Assembly (NCBI GenBank): GCA_003615045.1
Contig: ML014159.1
Coordinates: 1-64,000, forward strand
Length of the DNA stretch: 64,000 bases
Reading direction: 5' to 3'
DNA from: Caulochytrium protostelioides
Taxonomy: Eukaryota > Chytridiomycota > Caulochytriomycetes > Caulochytriales > Caulochytriaceae
Shown: piece by piece, positions 43,404-54,500 of the stretch
Numbering within the stretch: the stretch's first letter is position 1
Layout: the number at the start of each line of letters is the position of its first letter
Notes under the pieces: generated by a model
Seen by the model: the letters and a program-made list of their open reading frames with translations, nothing else
Told to the model about the DNA's origin: nothing
The model's database searches: none
Position numbers and translations under genes: made by a program

Positions 43404-46400
43404 TTAGCGGCGGTAGGGTTCCATGCGAGCCAGGGAGAAGCCTTCGAGGACGCGCTCATAGAGCGAGGGCGCAGCCGCGGGTGGCAGCGCATCCGGCGGC
43501 GAGGCCGGGCGCGCCGTCGACGCCGTCGACACCGTCGCCGTCGACGCGGCCGCCACCGTCGACGTCGTGGTAGAGGCTGCCAGCAGTCGTGCATGCTTTG
43601 CCACGGTGCAGCCGGGCAGCGCCGTATCCACCGCCGTCACGACCGACGTCGACCGCTCCGGCCACTGGCTCGGCGTTGACGCCGCCATCACCGCCAGACC
43701 GGTCCCGACGGCGCCGCTCGCGCTGCCGGCGCCGGCGCGGCCAACGGCGTTCCGCAGTATCATGGAGGCCGCGCGCGGCATGCGCGAACTGGCGCTTTTG
43801 CCGGCGCCGGCGGCGCGGAGCGCCCCGGACGCGGTCGTCGCGGCGCCGCGGCTCGGGGACACCGGCGCCGACTGCGCCTGCGGACGGCGCGGCAGGCTCG
43901 TGGCGTCCTTGCGCTGGGTCGGCGTCGAGGGGCCCGACGCCGTCGTGCCGAATGCGGCAGACGCCGTCGACACCGCGGACAAGGACGAGCCGCGCAGCTT
44001 CAGCGCCCGCGTCCAGAGACGCACGGCGCGCGGCGGCGGCGGCTCCTCTTGACTGCTGGGCTCGATCGCCGCGGCGGCGGCGGCGGCGGCGGGGCTCGAG
44101 CCGGTCATGATGGCGACGAGCTTGTTGCCCGCGCCGGCGCCGGCGGGCGCGCCGCGCGGCGCCTCGACGGACGTCGCGGGTATCCCTCGGGCGGCGCCGT
44201 CGGCGGCGGCGCGGGGCACCACACCCGCCAGCGCCGCCTCGGCCGCCGCGGCGCGGATGGCCTGCCGCAGGGGGTGTTCCGCCGACCGGCTTCGCGTGCG
44301 TTGGCTCGCGGACGCGCTCGTGCTGCTGTGACTGCTGGGCGGCGGCGCCGCGAGGGCCGATGGCAAGGCCATCGCGGAGGACATCGCCGCGCCGCGCGGA
44401 CTGGCTGCCGAGGGCCGGGGGCCGCCGGCGCGGCGCACGGCTGACGCTGCGGGCTCGGCGGCGATGGCCGTCGTGGCGCTGGCAGCGGCGGCGGCGTCAC
44501 CGATCCCTTCGGCGTCGGCGCGGCTGCTCTTCGATCCGAAGCCCCACTTGGAACTCGCGGATTTGCCCGCGGCGGACTTCCTGGACGACCGGCCGGTCGC
44601 CAGCTTCTCGGCTTTCGTGCCCGTCGGGGCCTCGGCGGCCGTCGCCACCGATGGCGTGGTGGCGGTCGCGGTGCACGTCGCACCGGTGCTCGCAGCGGCA
44701 GCGGCAGCAGCAGCAGCAGCAGCCGTGGTAGCGGCAGGGGTTGTCGTTGACGCTGTCGCGGGAACGGTCAGCTGGCGATACATTTGCTCGACGAAGCGAC
44801 TCCAGCCATGCAGCTTGACCACGCGCGCGTTCGCCTCGCCACTGACGCCGACGCTGAGGTCGGCCACCTCGACCGCAGCGGCTGACATTGCCGGCCCCCG
44901 CAGGCCCGCACACCACGGCGTGGCTAGCGTCGCTTCAACAGCTTGCTCGCTGAGGTTGGGGTACCATTCGCTCGCGTGGGAGAGCCAGATGCGCTCGGAG
45001 GGCGCCAGCTCGGCATAGACGGCCATCGACTTGGGTCGCTGCGGACGCCACCCCCACCCCGTCTGGACGGTGTCGACCGACTCGGCGGCGGGGGCGGCAT
45101 CGACGCCGTCATCCGCCACGAGCCACGGCACGGCCGCCTCGACAAAGAGGGTCGTGCGCAGACGGAACTGCATATCGCTCATGCGGCGCGCCGTTTCTTC
45201 GCGGCGCCGCGTGTCAAAGACCAGGTCATAGAAGAGGACCGCGGCTTCTGGGCGAGCGAGGAACTGCGGCAGCGCCCACCCGGCGCGAGGCCCGCGCAGG
45301 CCGTTCGGCGCGGCGGGCTCGTGGCACGCGAGCGGGTCGCGCAGCACGGCGCTCGCGTCCCGCACCGGCGCCGTCCGCCACAGCGGGTCGCCGGCGATCG
45401 GGTCGCCGAGCAAGTCCTGCGTGAGGCGCAGCAGCGCCTCCCAGCCGAAGAGCTCGCCCACGTGGAGACTGAGGATGGCCCAGAACTGCTCGACCTCGTA
45501 GAAGCTGATGACGCCGTCACCGTCCAGGTCCAGGCAGCGGAACCAATAGCACAGACTCGCCGGCGCGGCCTTGTCTTCGACGGCCGTCAGGAACGCGACA
45601 AAGTCCTTGAACCCCATCCAGTCGCGGTGCGGCGCCGCGGACGACGGCGACAACGGCCAGGCCGGCGCGTCGGGCAAGGGGGACCCGGGCTCGGTCTCGG
45701 GCTCGGTCTGGACGGCCGCCGCCGGCTCGGCCGCGCCGTGCGGCGTGGTCGCGGCAAACGTCGGAACGTGGACATCAAAGAGCCGATCAACGATCGCGGG
45801 ACTCAGCGTGTGCATGCCGTACCGCGCGACATCGAAGCGCGTCAGACCCATCTGCGTGGTGCGGTCGAGATCGTAGAAGCGGCAGTAGATGATATAGAAG
45901 TCCTTGTAGCTCCAGACGGGCGGCATCGGCAGGCCCATGCAGGTGGAGGCGGCGGCGACGCGGGCGAGCATCGGTGCGAGTTCGAGGTGAACGAACCCGG
46001 CCCAGGTCATGGCCGCGGGACCGCCGGCACGCGTGGCGGCGTCCCGGCCGCACGCGCCCAGCAGCATCCGCACCACGACGCTGTCCGCATACCGCTCCTG
46101 GAAGGCGGGCGAAGCGCCGAGGAACGCAAACGCGGGATGGGTCGCGAGCACGGCATGGACCAGCGGGTACAAGCTGCTGCCATCAATCATGCCTGATGAT
46201 GTCGACACCGCGGATGCGGTAGACGCCGTGGGCGCCCTGGCGCGCTGCAGAAGCCGGAAGGCGAGGCGGTCCAGCAGGAGGGACGGCGCGGCCGGACTCG
46301 CGTTCCACCACACGGGCACGCGCAGGGTCCCGCCGACGGCCGCGCGGCGCACCGACACCCAGAGGTCACGGAAGGCGGACCATCGGGTCGGCGGGTACGC

Positions 46401-47420
46401 CGTCGGCGCGGCTGACGGCGTCACGGCGGCCGCCGGGGCGCTGGCAGTGGTCGTGACGGCGAAGCGGACGCCCGGATGCAGCGCTTGCGCGACGACGGCC
46501 CAGTAGTACGGGCTCAGGCCGAGCCGGGCGAGCACGGGGCCAACGGCGTCGGCGGGCAAGTCCGGATAGTCGGCGTCCGGCGACGTCTGCTGCCGCCAGG
46601 CGTCCGCCTCGAGCGAGGGATCCTGTGCGACGACGTCGCCGACGGCCGCTCTCCACCAAGTGGCCAGCTGGACGAGCTCCTGGTGCAGGCCGTCGGCGAA
46701 CGCGGCATCGCTGGCGCGCTCGGCGGGCGGCACCCAGAACCGGGGGATCACGGCTGTGGCGGCGCCGACAGCCGAGGAGGCGGCCGACACCTCGGACGGC
46801 GCCCAATCCGTCGAGCGCGCCGAGGCCAGCGACGAGACGCTATGTTTGGAGGTCGCCGACGCCGTGCGCGACAGCCTTCCGCCGCCGCCGCCGTCACCGA
46901 CGAGCGTCGAGGCCGACGACAGCGGCGCGTCGTCGTCGTCGTCCAGCAGGGCGGCGACCGCCAGCCCGGCCGCGGTGGCCGTTCGCGCGGCGCCGGGACG
47001 GCGCAGGTGCTCGGGCCGAGACCGGCGACGGCCGCCGCGCGATCGACGGCGCGTGAGCGCGGCGGTGGCCGGCGCCGGGGCGGCTTCGCCGTCGGCCTCG
47101 CCGGCGGGCTCGCTGCCGGACGTCCGCGTCACGAGCTCGACGGCCGAGTCAGCGCGTTTAGAGAGCCGCTGGAGCCGCGGCGCGGAGCGGCGGCGCGGGA
47201 GAACGGCGGCTGCGGAGGCGGCCGCTTCGCTGTGCCCCTCCGCAGGATCGACGGCCACGTGGTGGCGGCCACGGGGGTGCGTGGGGGCCCACGCGAGGGG
47301 CGCCGAGCGTGGTGCCGCCACGGGGGGAGGCGCGTCGAGAGCGGCCTCGGCGGCGGCCGCCGCGGCGGCGGCGATGGGCGACGGCCACCCCGGGACCGCC
47401 CGTCGCAGGGAGGTGGCCAT
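43404..47420 (-). CDS. PP2A regulatory subunit B'' (PPP2R3/PR72-type) EF-hand protein
   Basis: An intronless gene of 1338 residues, much longer than animal PR72/PR70 cores. The N-terminal 230 residues are disordered. The conserved core runs from about 235 to 830. It contains a first EF-hand-like stretch in YCRFYDLDRTTQMGLTRFDV (about 510), then DWMGFKDFVAFLTAVEDK and YWFRCLDLDGDGVISFYEVE. The canonical calcium loop DLDGDGVISFYE (about 630) lies in this last block, followed by the helical region that binds the PP2A scaffold. These blocks match the B'' family, which targets the phosphatase and confers calcium sensitivity. The C-terminal 500 residues are Ala/Ser/Thr-rich and unstructured, apart from a short tail LYERVLEGFSLARMEPYRR. 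The ATG at 47420 has G at -3 and +4. It is convergent with the Ral gene across about 255 bp containing a T-run (43307-43320). Confidence 0.88.
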   Translation of the reverse strand: MATSLRRAVPGWPSPIAAAAAAAAEAALDAPPPVAAPRSAPLAWAPTHPRGRHHVAVDPAEGHSEAAASAAAVLPRRRSAPRLQRLSKRADSAVELVTRTSGSEPAGEADGEAAPAPATAALTRRRSRGGRRRSRPEHLRRPGAARTATAAGLAVAALLDDDDDAPLSSASTLVGDGGGGGRLSRTASATSKHSVSSLASARSTDWAPSEVSAASSAVGAATAVIPRFWVPPAERASDAAFADGLHQELVQLATWWRAAVGDVVAQDPSLEADAWRQQTSPDADYPDLPADAVGPVLARLGLSPYYWAVVAQALHPGVRFAVTTTASAPAAAVTPSAAPTAYPPTRWSAFRDLWVSVRRAAVGGTLRVPVWWNASPAAPSLLLDRLAFRLLQRARAPTASTASAVSTSSGMIDGSSLYPLVHAVLATHPAFAFLGASPAFQERYADSVVVRMLLGACGRDAATRAGGPAAMTWAGFVHLELAPMLARVAAASTCMGLPMPPVWSYKDFYIIYCRFYDLDRTTQMGLTRFDVARYGMHTLSPAIVDRLFDVHVPTFAATTPHGAAEPAAAVQTEPETEPGSPLPDAPAWPLSPSSAAPHRDWMGFKDFVAFLTAVEDKAAPASLCYWFRCLDLDGDGVISFYEVEQFWAILSLHVGELFGWEALLRLTQDLLGDPIAGDPLWRTAPVRDASAVLRDPLACHEPAAPNGLRGPRAGWALPQFLARPEAAVLFYDLVFDTRRREETARRMSDMQFRLRTTLFVEAAVPWLVADDGVDAAPAAESVDTVQTGWGWRPQRPKSMAVYAELAPSERIWLSHASEWYPNLSEQAVEATLATPWCAGLRGPAMSAAAVEVADLSVGVSGEANARVVKLHGWSRFVEQMYRQLTVPATASTTTPAATTAAAAAAAAAAASTGATCTATATTPSVATAAEAPTGTKAEKLATGRSSRKSAAGKSASSKWGFGSKSSRADAEGIGDAAAAASATTAIAAEPAASAVRRAGGPRPSAASPRGAAMSSAMALPSALAAPPPSSHSSTSASASQRTRSRSAEHPLRQAIRAAAAEAALAGVVPRAAADGAARGIPATSVEAPRGAPAGAGAGNKLVAIMTGSSPAAAAAAAAIEPSSQEEPPPPRAVRLWTRALKLRGSSLSAVSTASAAFGTTASGPSTPTQRKDATSLPRRPQAQSAPVSPSRGAATTASGALRAAGAGKSASSRMPRAASMILRNAVGRAGAGSASGAVGTGLAVMAASTPSQWPERSTSVVTAVDTALPGCTVAKHARLLAASTTTSTVAAASTATVSTASTARPASPPDALPPAAAPSLYERVLEGFSLARMEPYRR

Positions 47421-48048
47421 CGCCGCGGAGCGTGAGAGGGGCCGCAGAAAGCGACGACGGATGCCGAAGATCGACAGCGAAAATGGGATCCGATAGCTGT
47501 AGTATGAAGCCTGGAAGTTGGTCTGCAGTCTGAAATCCGGTATGCGGTTTGGAATCCGGTATCCAATCGGCTATCCACGGAACAAGCTCACGCTCACGCT
47601 CAAAAGAGTGGGCACGACAGGCTCACGGATCGAGCGACTGCTCAACGAAAAAGAAAGCCCAGGGCGTCGATGTTGAATGATCGGCCTGCGGGGTATGTGA
47701 AGCAACGGGGTGAAGCAGACCGTGATCATTGATTGAAGCAATGCGCGATCGACATTGAAATGGAGTGTCGTGGTCGTAGGCCCGGTGGGGGTCGCGGGGA
47801 CGCCGGCAACGCAACGCAGCAATCTCGTGCACAGCAGAGGTAGAAGCGTGAAGGAGGTCATGGGAGCTAACGATCGGCATGGCGCGCGTTTGCGCAGCAA
47901 GATATCGTTCTGCCTACTGCCACGAAAGCGCCGTGTCGACGTGGGCTCGCATCAGAGGGCCCATTCAAATGCTTTGGACGACGGCACCCCTGCCGCGCTC
48001 GTTCGCTCGATGGCTCGCCGTATCGCATCTCGTCCGCCATCTGCTGAC

Positions 48049-48100
48049 GGCGGCGTCCATCGGCGGCGTCCATCGGCGGCGTTCATCGGCGGCGTTCATC
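48049..48100. repeat. Four tandem 13-bp units
   Basis: Unit GGCGGCGTCCATC twice, then GGCGGCGTTCATC twice: the array grew by duplicating an already changed copy. Confidence 0.92.
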
Positions 48101-49583
48101 GGCCTCCCCCCGAAGGCGGTCGCCACAGAACGGCGGTCATCCGCGGACCGGTCGTCGCGCATCGTCGCGCATCATCACGCCGCTCTGGAGGCGATAGGCG
48201 ATCCGACACAGAGCCGAAACCGATACGAGCCGAAGTGAGGGGACAGGGCCGGACAGGATGAGGTGCGATGGAAGCCGATGTGTCCGCCCACGGCGGCCAC
48301 CACACCTGAAGGCGCGATGGCCGCGGTGGTCGCCGCCGCCACTGCTGCTGCCGTGGCCATCCTCGTCTCCGCCAACACCGGCGTCCCCACGCTCGCTCAT
48401 TCGAGTCCCACCGGGTCTAGACCCATCGATGCCGGTTGTCGCTCATGCGTCGCGCCAGGGCGGCCCATCGAGGAGCCTGCATGGCCTCGGCTTCGGCCTT
48501 CGCCTTCGCCGACCCGTCCCCAGCGTCGCCACAGGTACGCACCCTCTCCGCGTAGCCGCCCTGGCACACACGTCTGCCGCGGCGGCCGCGACGGCCTTCG
48601 GCGCTTGATGTCCTCTTAGAAAGTGCCTTTCCGCAAAAAGACGTGATGAGTGATGTGATGGCGATGGCGTCTTCTGGGGCGAGGGTCCATCTTTTCCCTC
48701 GATCCTGGGGGGTCAGCACCACGCGAGGCCGGCGAGGGAGGCGCGGCCGCCTGCGCCGTCGCTGCCGGTATCGTGACGGTCTTGTCGCTAGGATGCTTCG
48801 CGAGGAAGGCAGGACCGCAGCGCCACGGACGCGTGTCAGCGTGAGGCCGTGCTGCGGTGCCCATCGGCCGAAGTCGCCAGCGCTGACCAGAACCTAGCCA
48901 GGCGGCAGGCCGAATGGCAGGCGCGGGTCGGCCGCCCAACGCACCACCACCGGCCTTCAGGACATGACGAGCAGCAGCAGTCGCCGTCGCGCCGAAGGGC
49001 ACTGAACGACGGAACCCGACCGAGGGAATCGTGCGGGGCTTCTGTGCCTTCTGCGCCTTCGCGCAGCGTTCGCTGGAGTTCTCTCTCGGCCACCGACGTC
49101 GATGGCAGCGGCGGCGGCCACGGACGGCGCGCCTTCTCATGGCGGCCAACGCCATCTTGACGGCGCGCGTGGCAGCTTGCATCGCCGGCCGTGGGGTGGC
49201 GTCGGCGGCGCTGCGGACATCCAAGGACCGCAGCGTCGCGTCAAAACGCCGCGCTTTCATGCCGCCTCGCCGTCGAAGGCGCCCTGGCGACGGTGTCAAA
49301 TGCCGTCCCCTTGCGCGAACATCCGACGAGCAGCCCCACGAGGGGTTTGGGCATGTCGCCATGACCGTGCGGCCGAAGACATCGACGGAGCGATCCTGCG
49401 AGCCCGAACCGGCGTCTTGAGCGGTATGGTCCTGTCGCCGCTGTGTCCCATCAAGTCGCACGGCAAGCGCGAAGGTGCGAGCGAGCATGCAGCGCGTCTG
49501 ACGCTGTCGGCACCGCACGCTGTCGCCGGCCACCTACCTTCGCTCCGTGGGCCATGTGAAACAAGGGCTTTTCGAGGCGACGC

Positions 49584-49670
49584 GCCACGTGCGCCGGTCA
49601 GGGGCGGCCCTGAACCTGCCAGGCGCCCCCCGCGCGGCGCCTCTGACCGGCGTGGCGGAGCCCACGTGGC
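49584..49670. other. Imperfect nested inverted repeat
   Basis: CGCCGGTCAG at 49592-49601 pairs with CTGACCGGCG at 49643-49652, and GCCACGTG at 49584 pairs with CCACGTGGC at 49662-49670. Inside, AGGCGCC (49621-49627) pairs with GGCGCCT (49636-49642). It lies about 300 bp beyond the end of the gypsy relic. Confidence 0.7.
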
Positions 49671-50012
49671 GTCGGTCCCCGTGGCGGAGTCGTCGCATTT
49701 CCATCACGCGACGTGGTTTGGCCATAGCCCATTTTTCGATATTACCAGTAGAGAGGTTAACGGGCTCGCCCCTGGCGAGCCTGGAAGCTTCAGCTCGGCG
49801 GGGAGGCCTTCTACTGTCTCTAGGTGCTGAGGTAACTGAGACCACGCGGGTTGCTGCGCGGTGGGGGCTTAGTGTTCCTTCAGCCCCGCGACAGTCCCGC
49901 CGGCGACACCTAATGATCGTCTACGGTGGTATCGCTGCGCGAGGATCATTCGTTACCGCCGTCGGGTGTTGGTAGCGGAACAACTTGGACATCAGCTCCG
50001 GTGCTTCTTCGT

Positions 50013-51186
50013 TCAGTGGCGTGAGATAGACGCAGCCGCGGTATGATCTGGGTCACCGTGGATCGAGTTATGCGTGCCGTGTGGGTCCTCGATCACGTAC
50101 CTGTCCTTCGGATGGCAGCGTACCACCTGGTAGGATCCTACGTAGTCGGGTCCGATCTTGTGTGGGGTCATGTCCTGGACAAGTACCCTGGTGGACGATG
50201 ACTTGTTGGTGGACGTCTCGCATTGACTTTGCGAGGTCATGCAGCCCGTTCTCAGCTGTGTCTTCATCTGGCCGTATCCATGTTGCTGGGACTCGCAATT
50301 ACCGTCCTTGTAGTATTTCCGCGGGTGATTTGCTGGTCGACGGACATGTCGTTCGTCGGAGCACGAGTAGGACTCGCCAGAGTGCGAGGTCCCAGTGTTT
50401 TTCTTCTGCTACCAGCCTTCGTAGCACGCATTGAAGGGTTTGATGCAGCTTACCACCGCTCCATTGACCTGCGGTGTGTGGTAGTGGATGGTTGACGCGG
50501 CCGGTATGCCCAGGCGTCGGTAAAGCGTGGGAACGGCCTCGTTAACGAAAAGGGGTCCGCGGTCGCTGATGATTTCGTGTGGCACGCCGATGGTTGCGAC
50601 GATGTCGTCCAGGATGAATCGGATGACGTCGGCAGCTGTGGCTCTGGGGAAGGCCCTTGCAAAGGACCATCTGCTGAAGTAGTCTACGGCCGTCACGATA
50701 TACTGGTTGCCGTGTGGCGTGGCCGGCGAGATCGGCCCGATCACATCAATGCCCACGCTTTCGCCGACCGATGTCGCGGTGATCGGGTGGAATTCGTTGT
50801 GAGACCTTCGTGATTGTTCTGTCGTCAGGTACGTGGGGCAGTTTCGGATGACCGTTTGGCCACGTGAACCACCGTTTGGTGCCGATGTCGTGGAATGGGT
50901 CGACCGCCGTGGGAAGTGCGTACGCATCGCGTACGGTGACCTTGTTCAGTTTCGGGTAGTCTACGCACAGTCGGATGTCGCATGGCTTCTTGGGTACGGC
51001 CACCACAGGTGCGCTCCACGGGAATGAGAATGATTCGATGATTCCATGGTCGGCCCATTCGCGGAGTTGCGTCTCCAGGGCTTGTCGGAGGGCCGGTCGG
51101 ATGCTGTACGGCGCGCTGGTGATCGGGGGGCGGGGGGCGACGCCGTTGGATTCGAAGTGGTGAAATACTCTTTGAATCTTCCGTAC
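50013..51186 (-). pseudogene. Ty3/gypsy retrotransposon pol relic with internal deletion
   Basis: Read on the minus strand. From 51186 to about 50860 there is the N-terminal part of a gypsy reverse transcriptase (SAPYSIRPALRQALETQL, DHGIIESFSFPWSAPVVAVP, LCVDYPKLNKVTVRDAYALP, then KRWFTW). The catalytic YxDD region and all of RNase H are absent. In another frame, directly after, comes the integrase zinc-binding end (NCPTYLTTEQSRRSH) and the catalytic core: VGIDVIGPIS with the first Asp, IISDRGPLFVNE with the second. At about 50452 the frame breaks exactly where QVNGAV should continue with the catalytic Glu. The continuation (KLHQTLQCVLRRLVAEE) is readable one frame over. An integrase C-terminal piece (GPDYVGSYQVVR) follows at 50267-50013. 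I found no LTRs or target-site duplication. It is inactive. Confidence 0.88.
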
Positions 51187-51582
51187 GTCCGCAGCTTCGG
51201 TCGCCGGTCGGGCTCCGGAGCGGGTCACTGGTTTGCGCATCGCTGTCGCCTGGGCGGCGGTCGGCATGGGCATTCCAACATCCTGTCGAGCTGAACGAAA
51301 TGATATATGGGTAAAGTCGGTCTCAATCACGATGAAGCCAGACGCGTCCGACTCGGTGTGATGCGTTGCGGTGCGCGCAATTCTGTTGAGTAGAGAGGGC
51401 CGCGCAATAACGCGCAATAAGCAGCCAACGTTTACAGAGGAATGGAAGATTTGGATGGTTCCTTGAATACGGCGGCAGTCGCCCCTATCCATCACCCGCG
51501 CGAGGGCGGTGGCCAAACATCGCCATCGACCATGGATCAGGCAATCATCAACACCAAGTTGAGAATCATTGCGCTCGCGCCG
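51187..51582. other. Gap between gypsy relic and Sec5 3' end
   Basis: About 400 bp, less GC-rich, with the right flank of the relic and the Sec5 3' UTR. A short open frame upstream of the reverse transcriptase piece (51516 leftwards) has no clear domain. No LTR-like terminal TG...CA repeat was seen. Confidence 0.4.
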
Positions 51583-54500
51583 CTAGAGCCCGTCGGCGGG
51601 CTGCAGATGGCCGAACAGCGTCTGGAAGCAGGCATACTGGAGCCGGTTGGCCGCGTGCGCCGCGCCCAGCGTCGCTTTCGCCTGCGCCAGCACGTGGCTC
51701 CGCACCACAGGGCGCGCCGCGCCTCCCGCCGACGGCGACGCGCTGGGCGGGGCGGTTGCGGCCACGCGGCTCTCGGGCAGCAAGATCGCCTCGCAGGCAG
51801 TCTGGATTTCTATCACGCCCGCATAGACGACGTCGCGGATCCACGCGATGACCGCGTCGGCCAGCGGGTCGGCGCTCCCGCGGCCGCCCGCGCGCGCCAG
51901 GCGGCTGCCGCGGGCGGCGGCGGCGGCGCGGTCGTCCGGGCCGAGGTCCAGCCGCGAGTGGCGCAGCCCAGCATCCAAGGCGACGTCCGGCCCGTGGCCA
52001 CGCAAGTCACGGAGCGGCGGCACGAGCGTCTCGAGGATCCAGTCGACCTGGAGCATCACCAAGCAGAACCCGTGAGTGCTGAGCGCATCGATGGCCTGGA
52101 CGGCGCTAAGCAGGTCGTCGAGCAGGGTCTCGACCAGCGAGCAGACGAAGCGGAGGACGATGGGCGGCGATGCGAGCGGCGTGCACTGCACCAGCAGGCC
52201 GACAAAGGTCGTCACGACCCCGTGGCTGAACGGCAGCACCGCCACGGGGCACAGCGGGCCCACCAGGTTGAGGCCCGAGCGCAGCAGCCCAGACTGGATC
52301 ATCTGCACCAGCGCGGTCCGCTTCTGCGACAGCACGTTCTGTGAAAGTGTCATCTGAAGGTGGCGCGTCGTGCGGAGCAGCCGCTGGCACAGCGGCGTCG
52401 ATGTCGGCGCTGTCTCGTCGTCGTCGTCGTCGTCGTCGTTAGCGCCGCCGTCGTCGGCTGCGCGACGCGTCGCTGCCGCGGCCCCGGCAGTGCCTTCGTC
52501 ATCGTCCTCATCGTCGTCGTTATCACGCTCGTGGAGGACGCCATCGTTGTTGTCGCGATGCACCCCATGGCGGGATCGCTGCAAGCCGGAGCGGCTCATG
52601 GCGCTCATCGCCTGCCGGCGAGTCGCGAACCCGAGACGACTGTCATACCACTGCCGCCACAGCATGGGGATGATGCGTTCATGGAGCAGACTCAGATTCG
52701 TCAGGATCAGGATGAGACGGCGCGACAGCAGATCGGCGGGCGTCGTGCCCGTCAGGACCACGGCGCCGCTGCCGCCGGCGGCGCCAGCGCCGCCCATGCG
52801 GATCATCTTGGCGTCGGCGCTGCCGGCGCCCACCCCGCCGTAACCGTCGGGCAGCACCGACGACGCTGTCAGCCCGTTCGTGTTGCGCAGCGCTTCCTGC
52901 GTGTCGTCCAGGCGGTCGAGCAAAATCCGCAGCGTCCGTGCTTTCACGAGCACCACGTCGCCGGCGGGCGCCAGGCCGCCGTGTCGCGCCGCCGATGCCG
53001 CTGCCGCCGCGGCTGCGGCGGCTGCCGCGGGCGCCGTCGAGGAAGGTCCCGCCGCGGAGCCCGCGTCGGCGCGCGGCGCCAGCGCAACGGCATCGACGCC
53101 GGTCAGCCCTGCGACGGCATGCGTCTGCGCCTGCGCCGTCACGGTCTGGGCGAGGTGGACCATGCCGTCCAAGACGCGCTCGACGCTCGCGGCGAGCGTC
53201 TGCTCCACGGCGTCGTGCAACGTCCCGGACGCATATGTCGCGAGCGGCGACCGCGGCGGGACCATGGCTTCGATGGAGCGCTGGACGAGGGTGTGGAAGC
53301 GCGTGGCGATGCGCAGGACGTGGCTGCCGCCGAGGCGGGCGCTCGGGCCGCCGCGACCGCCGCCGTCGCCCAGCAGGTCTGCGAGCGCGCCGCCGCTCCC
53401 GTACGCGCCGCGCGGCGTCTCGGCGGCAATCACGGGCGTCACGATCCAATCCTCGGCCATCACGAGCTGGAAGCTCTCGCTCTTCCAGCAGTGCCCGAGG
53501 GCGTCGACCAAGCGCCGCTGGATGCGGGCGACCGTGCCGCTCAGCAGGTCGTCCATGACGGGCCGGTTGTCGAGCCGCATCCCAATGGCCGCGATGGTGT
53601 CCACGGTCCGCAGCAGCGTGCGGACCTGCGAGGTGAACACGGCGCAGGCCGTGAGCGTCTGGCCGTCAAAGAGGCGCGCCGCCAGGAGCGGGATCGGGTT
53701 GGCGGCCGCGGCGGCGCTCAGGCCCATCCCGAGAGAGGCGATGCCGAGGTCCGCGCCAAAGCCGTCGACGGCGCGGCCGCTGTCCACGCCGTCGGCCGCG
53801 CCGGCCGCGGAAAGATCGGCCGCGGCCGCGGCTGGGGAGGACGACACGCCGCCGACGCCGCCGACGCCGCCGACGCCGAGCGACGTCATGATGTCGGCCT
53901 GCGCGGCCTTCTCCGCCAACGTCGCCGCATCCATCTCCAGAAAGTAGATGTGGCTGAAGGTGCGGCTAAGCAGCGCGCCGATCTGGTGGAGCAGGCCTTC
54001 GACGATCGTGCGCTCGGACGCGGTGGCGCCGAAGGCCGCGATGAGCGGGTCGCGCGGCGCACCGCCCGGAGCCGCGCCGTAGCCCGCGCGGCGGGGCGGG
54101 CCTGTCGACGGCGGGAGGGCGCCCGTGTGGCGCCCGCGGCCGCCGCCGCTCATCCCGCCGCTCATCCCGCCGCTGCCGCCCGGGGCGCCCGAGGCGCCGC
54201 CGCCGCTGCCATGGGTGCCGCTGGGGCCGCCGTGGCGGCGGTCGGCGCGATGGTCGAGGAACAAGCAGCAGATTTTCCAGAACGCCGGGATGCGTTCCGT
54301 GATGATCTGGCAGACCTGCTTCACCAGGAGCGTCATGGCGCGGCCGATCTGGAAGTTGAGGTCGTCGCGGGCGAGGTGCTCGAAGTCGGCGTGGCGGGAG
54401 GGATGCGCGAGGAGCAGGAGGGCGCGGCAGAACGCCGCGAGGTTGAAGGGCTGGTGCGCGGTCACGTTGAGGGGCGTGCCGTCGCCGATGCCGATGCCGA

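Larger units (their letters stand above)
47421..49980. other. 2.5-kb region between the PP2A B'' gene and the gypsy relic, no recognisable gene
   Basis: The promoter side of the PP2A subunit gene is the less GC-rich stretch to about 47900. Open frames such as 48616-49533 (-, 305 codons) and several on the plus strand carry no domain. It contains four 13-bp units at 48049-48100 and an imperfect inverted repeat at 49584-49670. Confidence 0.45.

Noticed and set aside
48616-49533. A minus-strand frame of 305 codons between the PP2A gene and the gypsy relic
   Set aside because: There is no domain, an Arg-rich low-complexity translation and competing open frames on the plus strand.
51297-51516. 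An RNase H-like 'ESDASGF' string upstream of the gypsy reverse transcriptase piece
   Set aside because: It is on the wrong side of the RT fragment for an RNase H domain and the match is only a few residues long.
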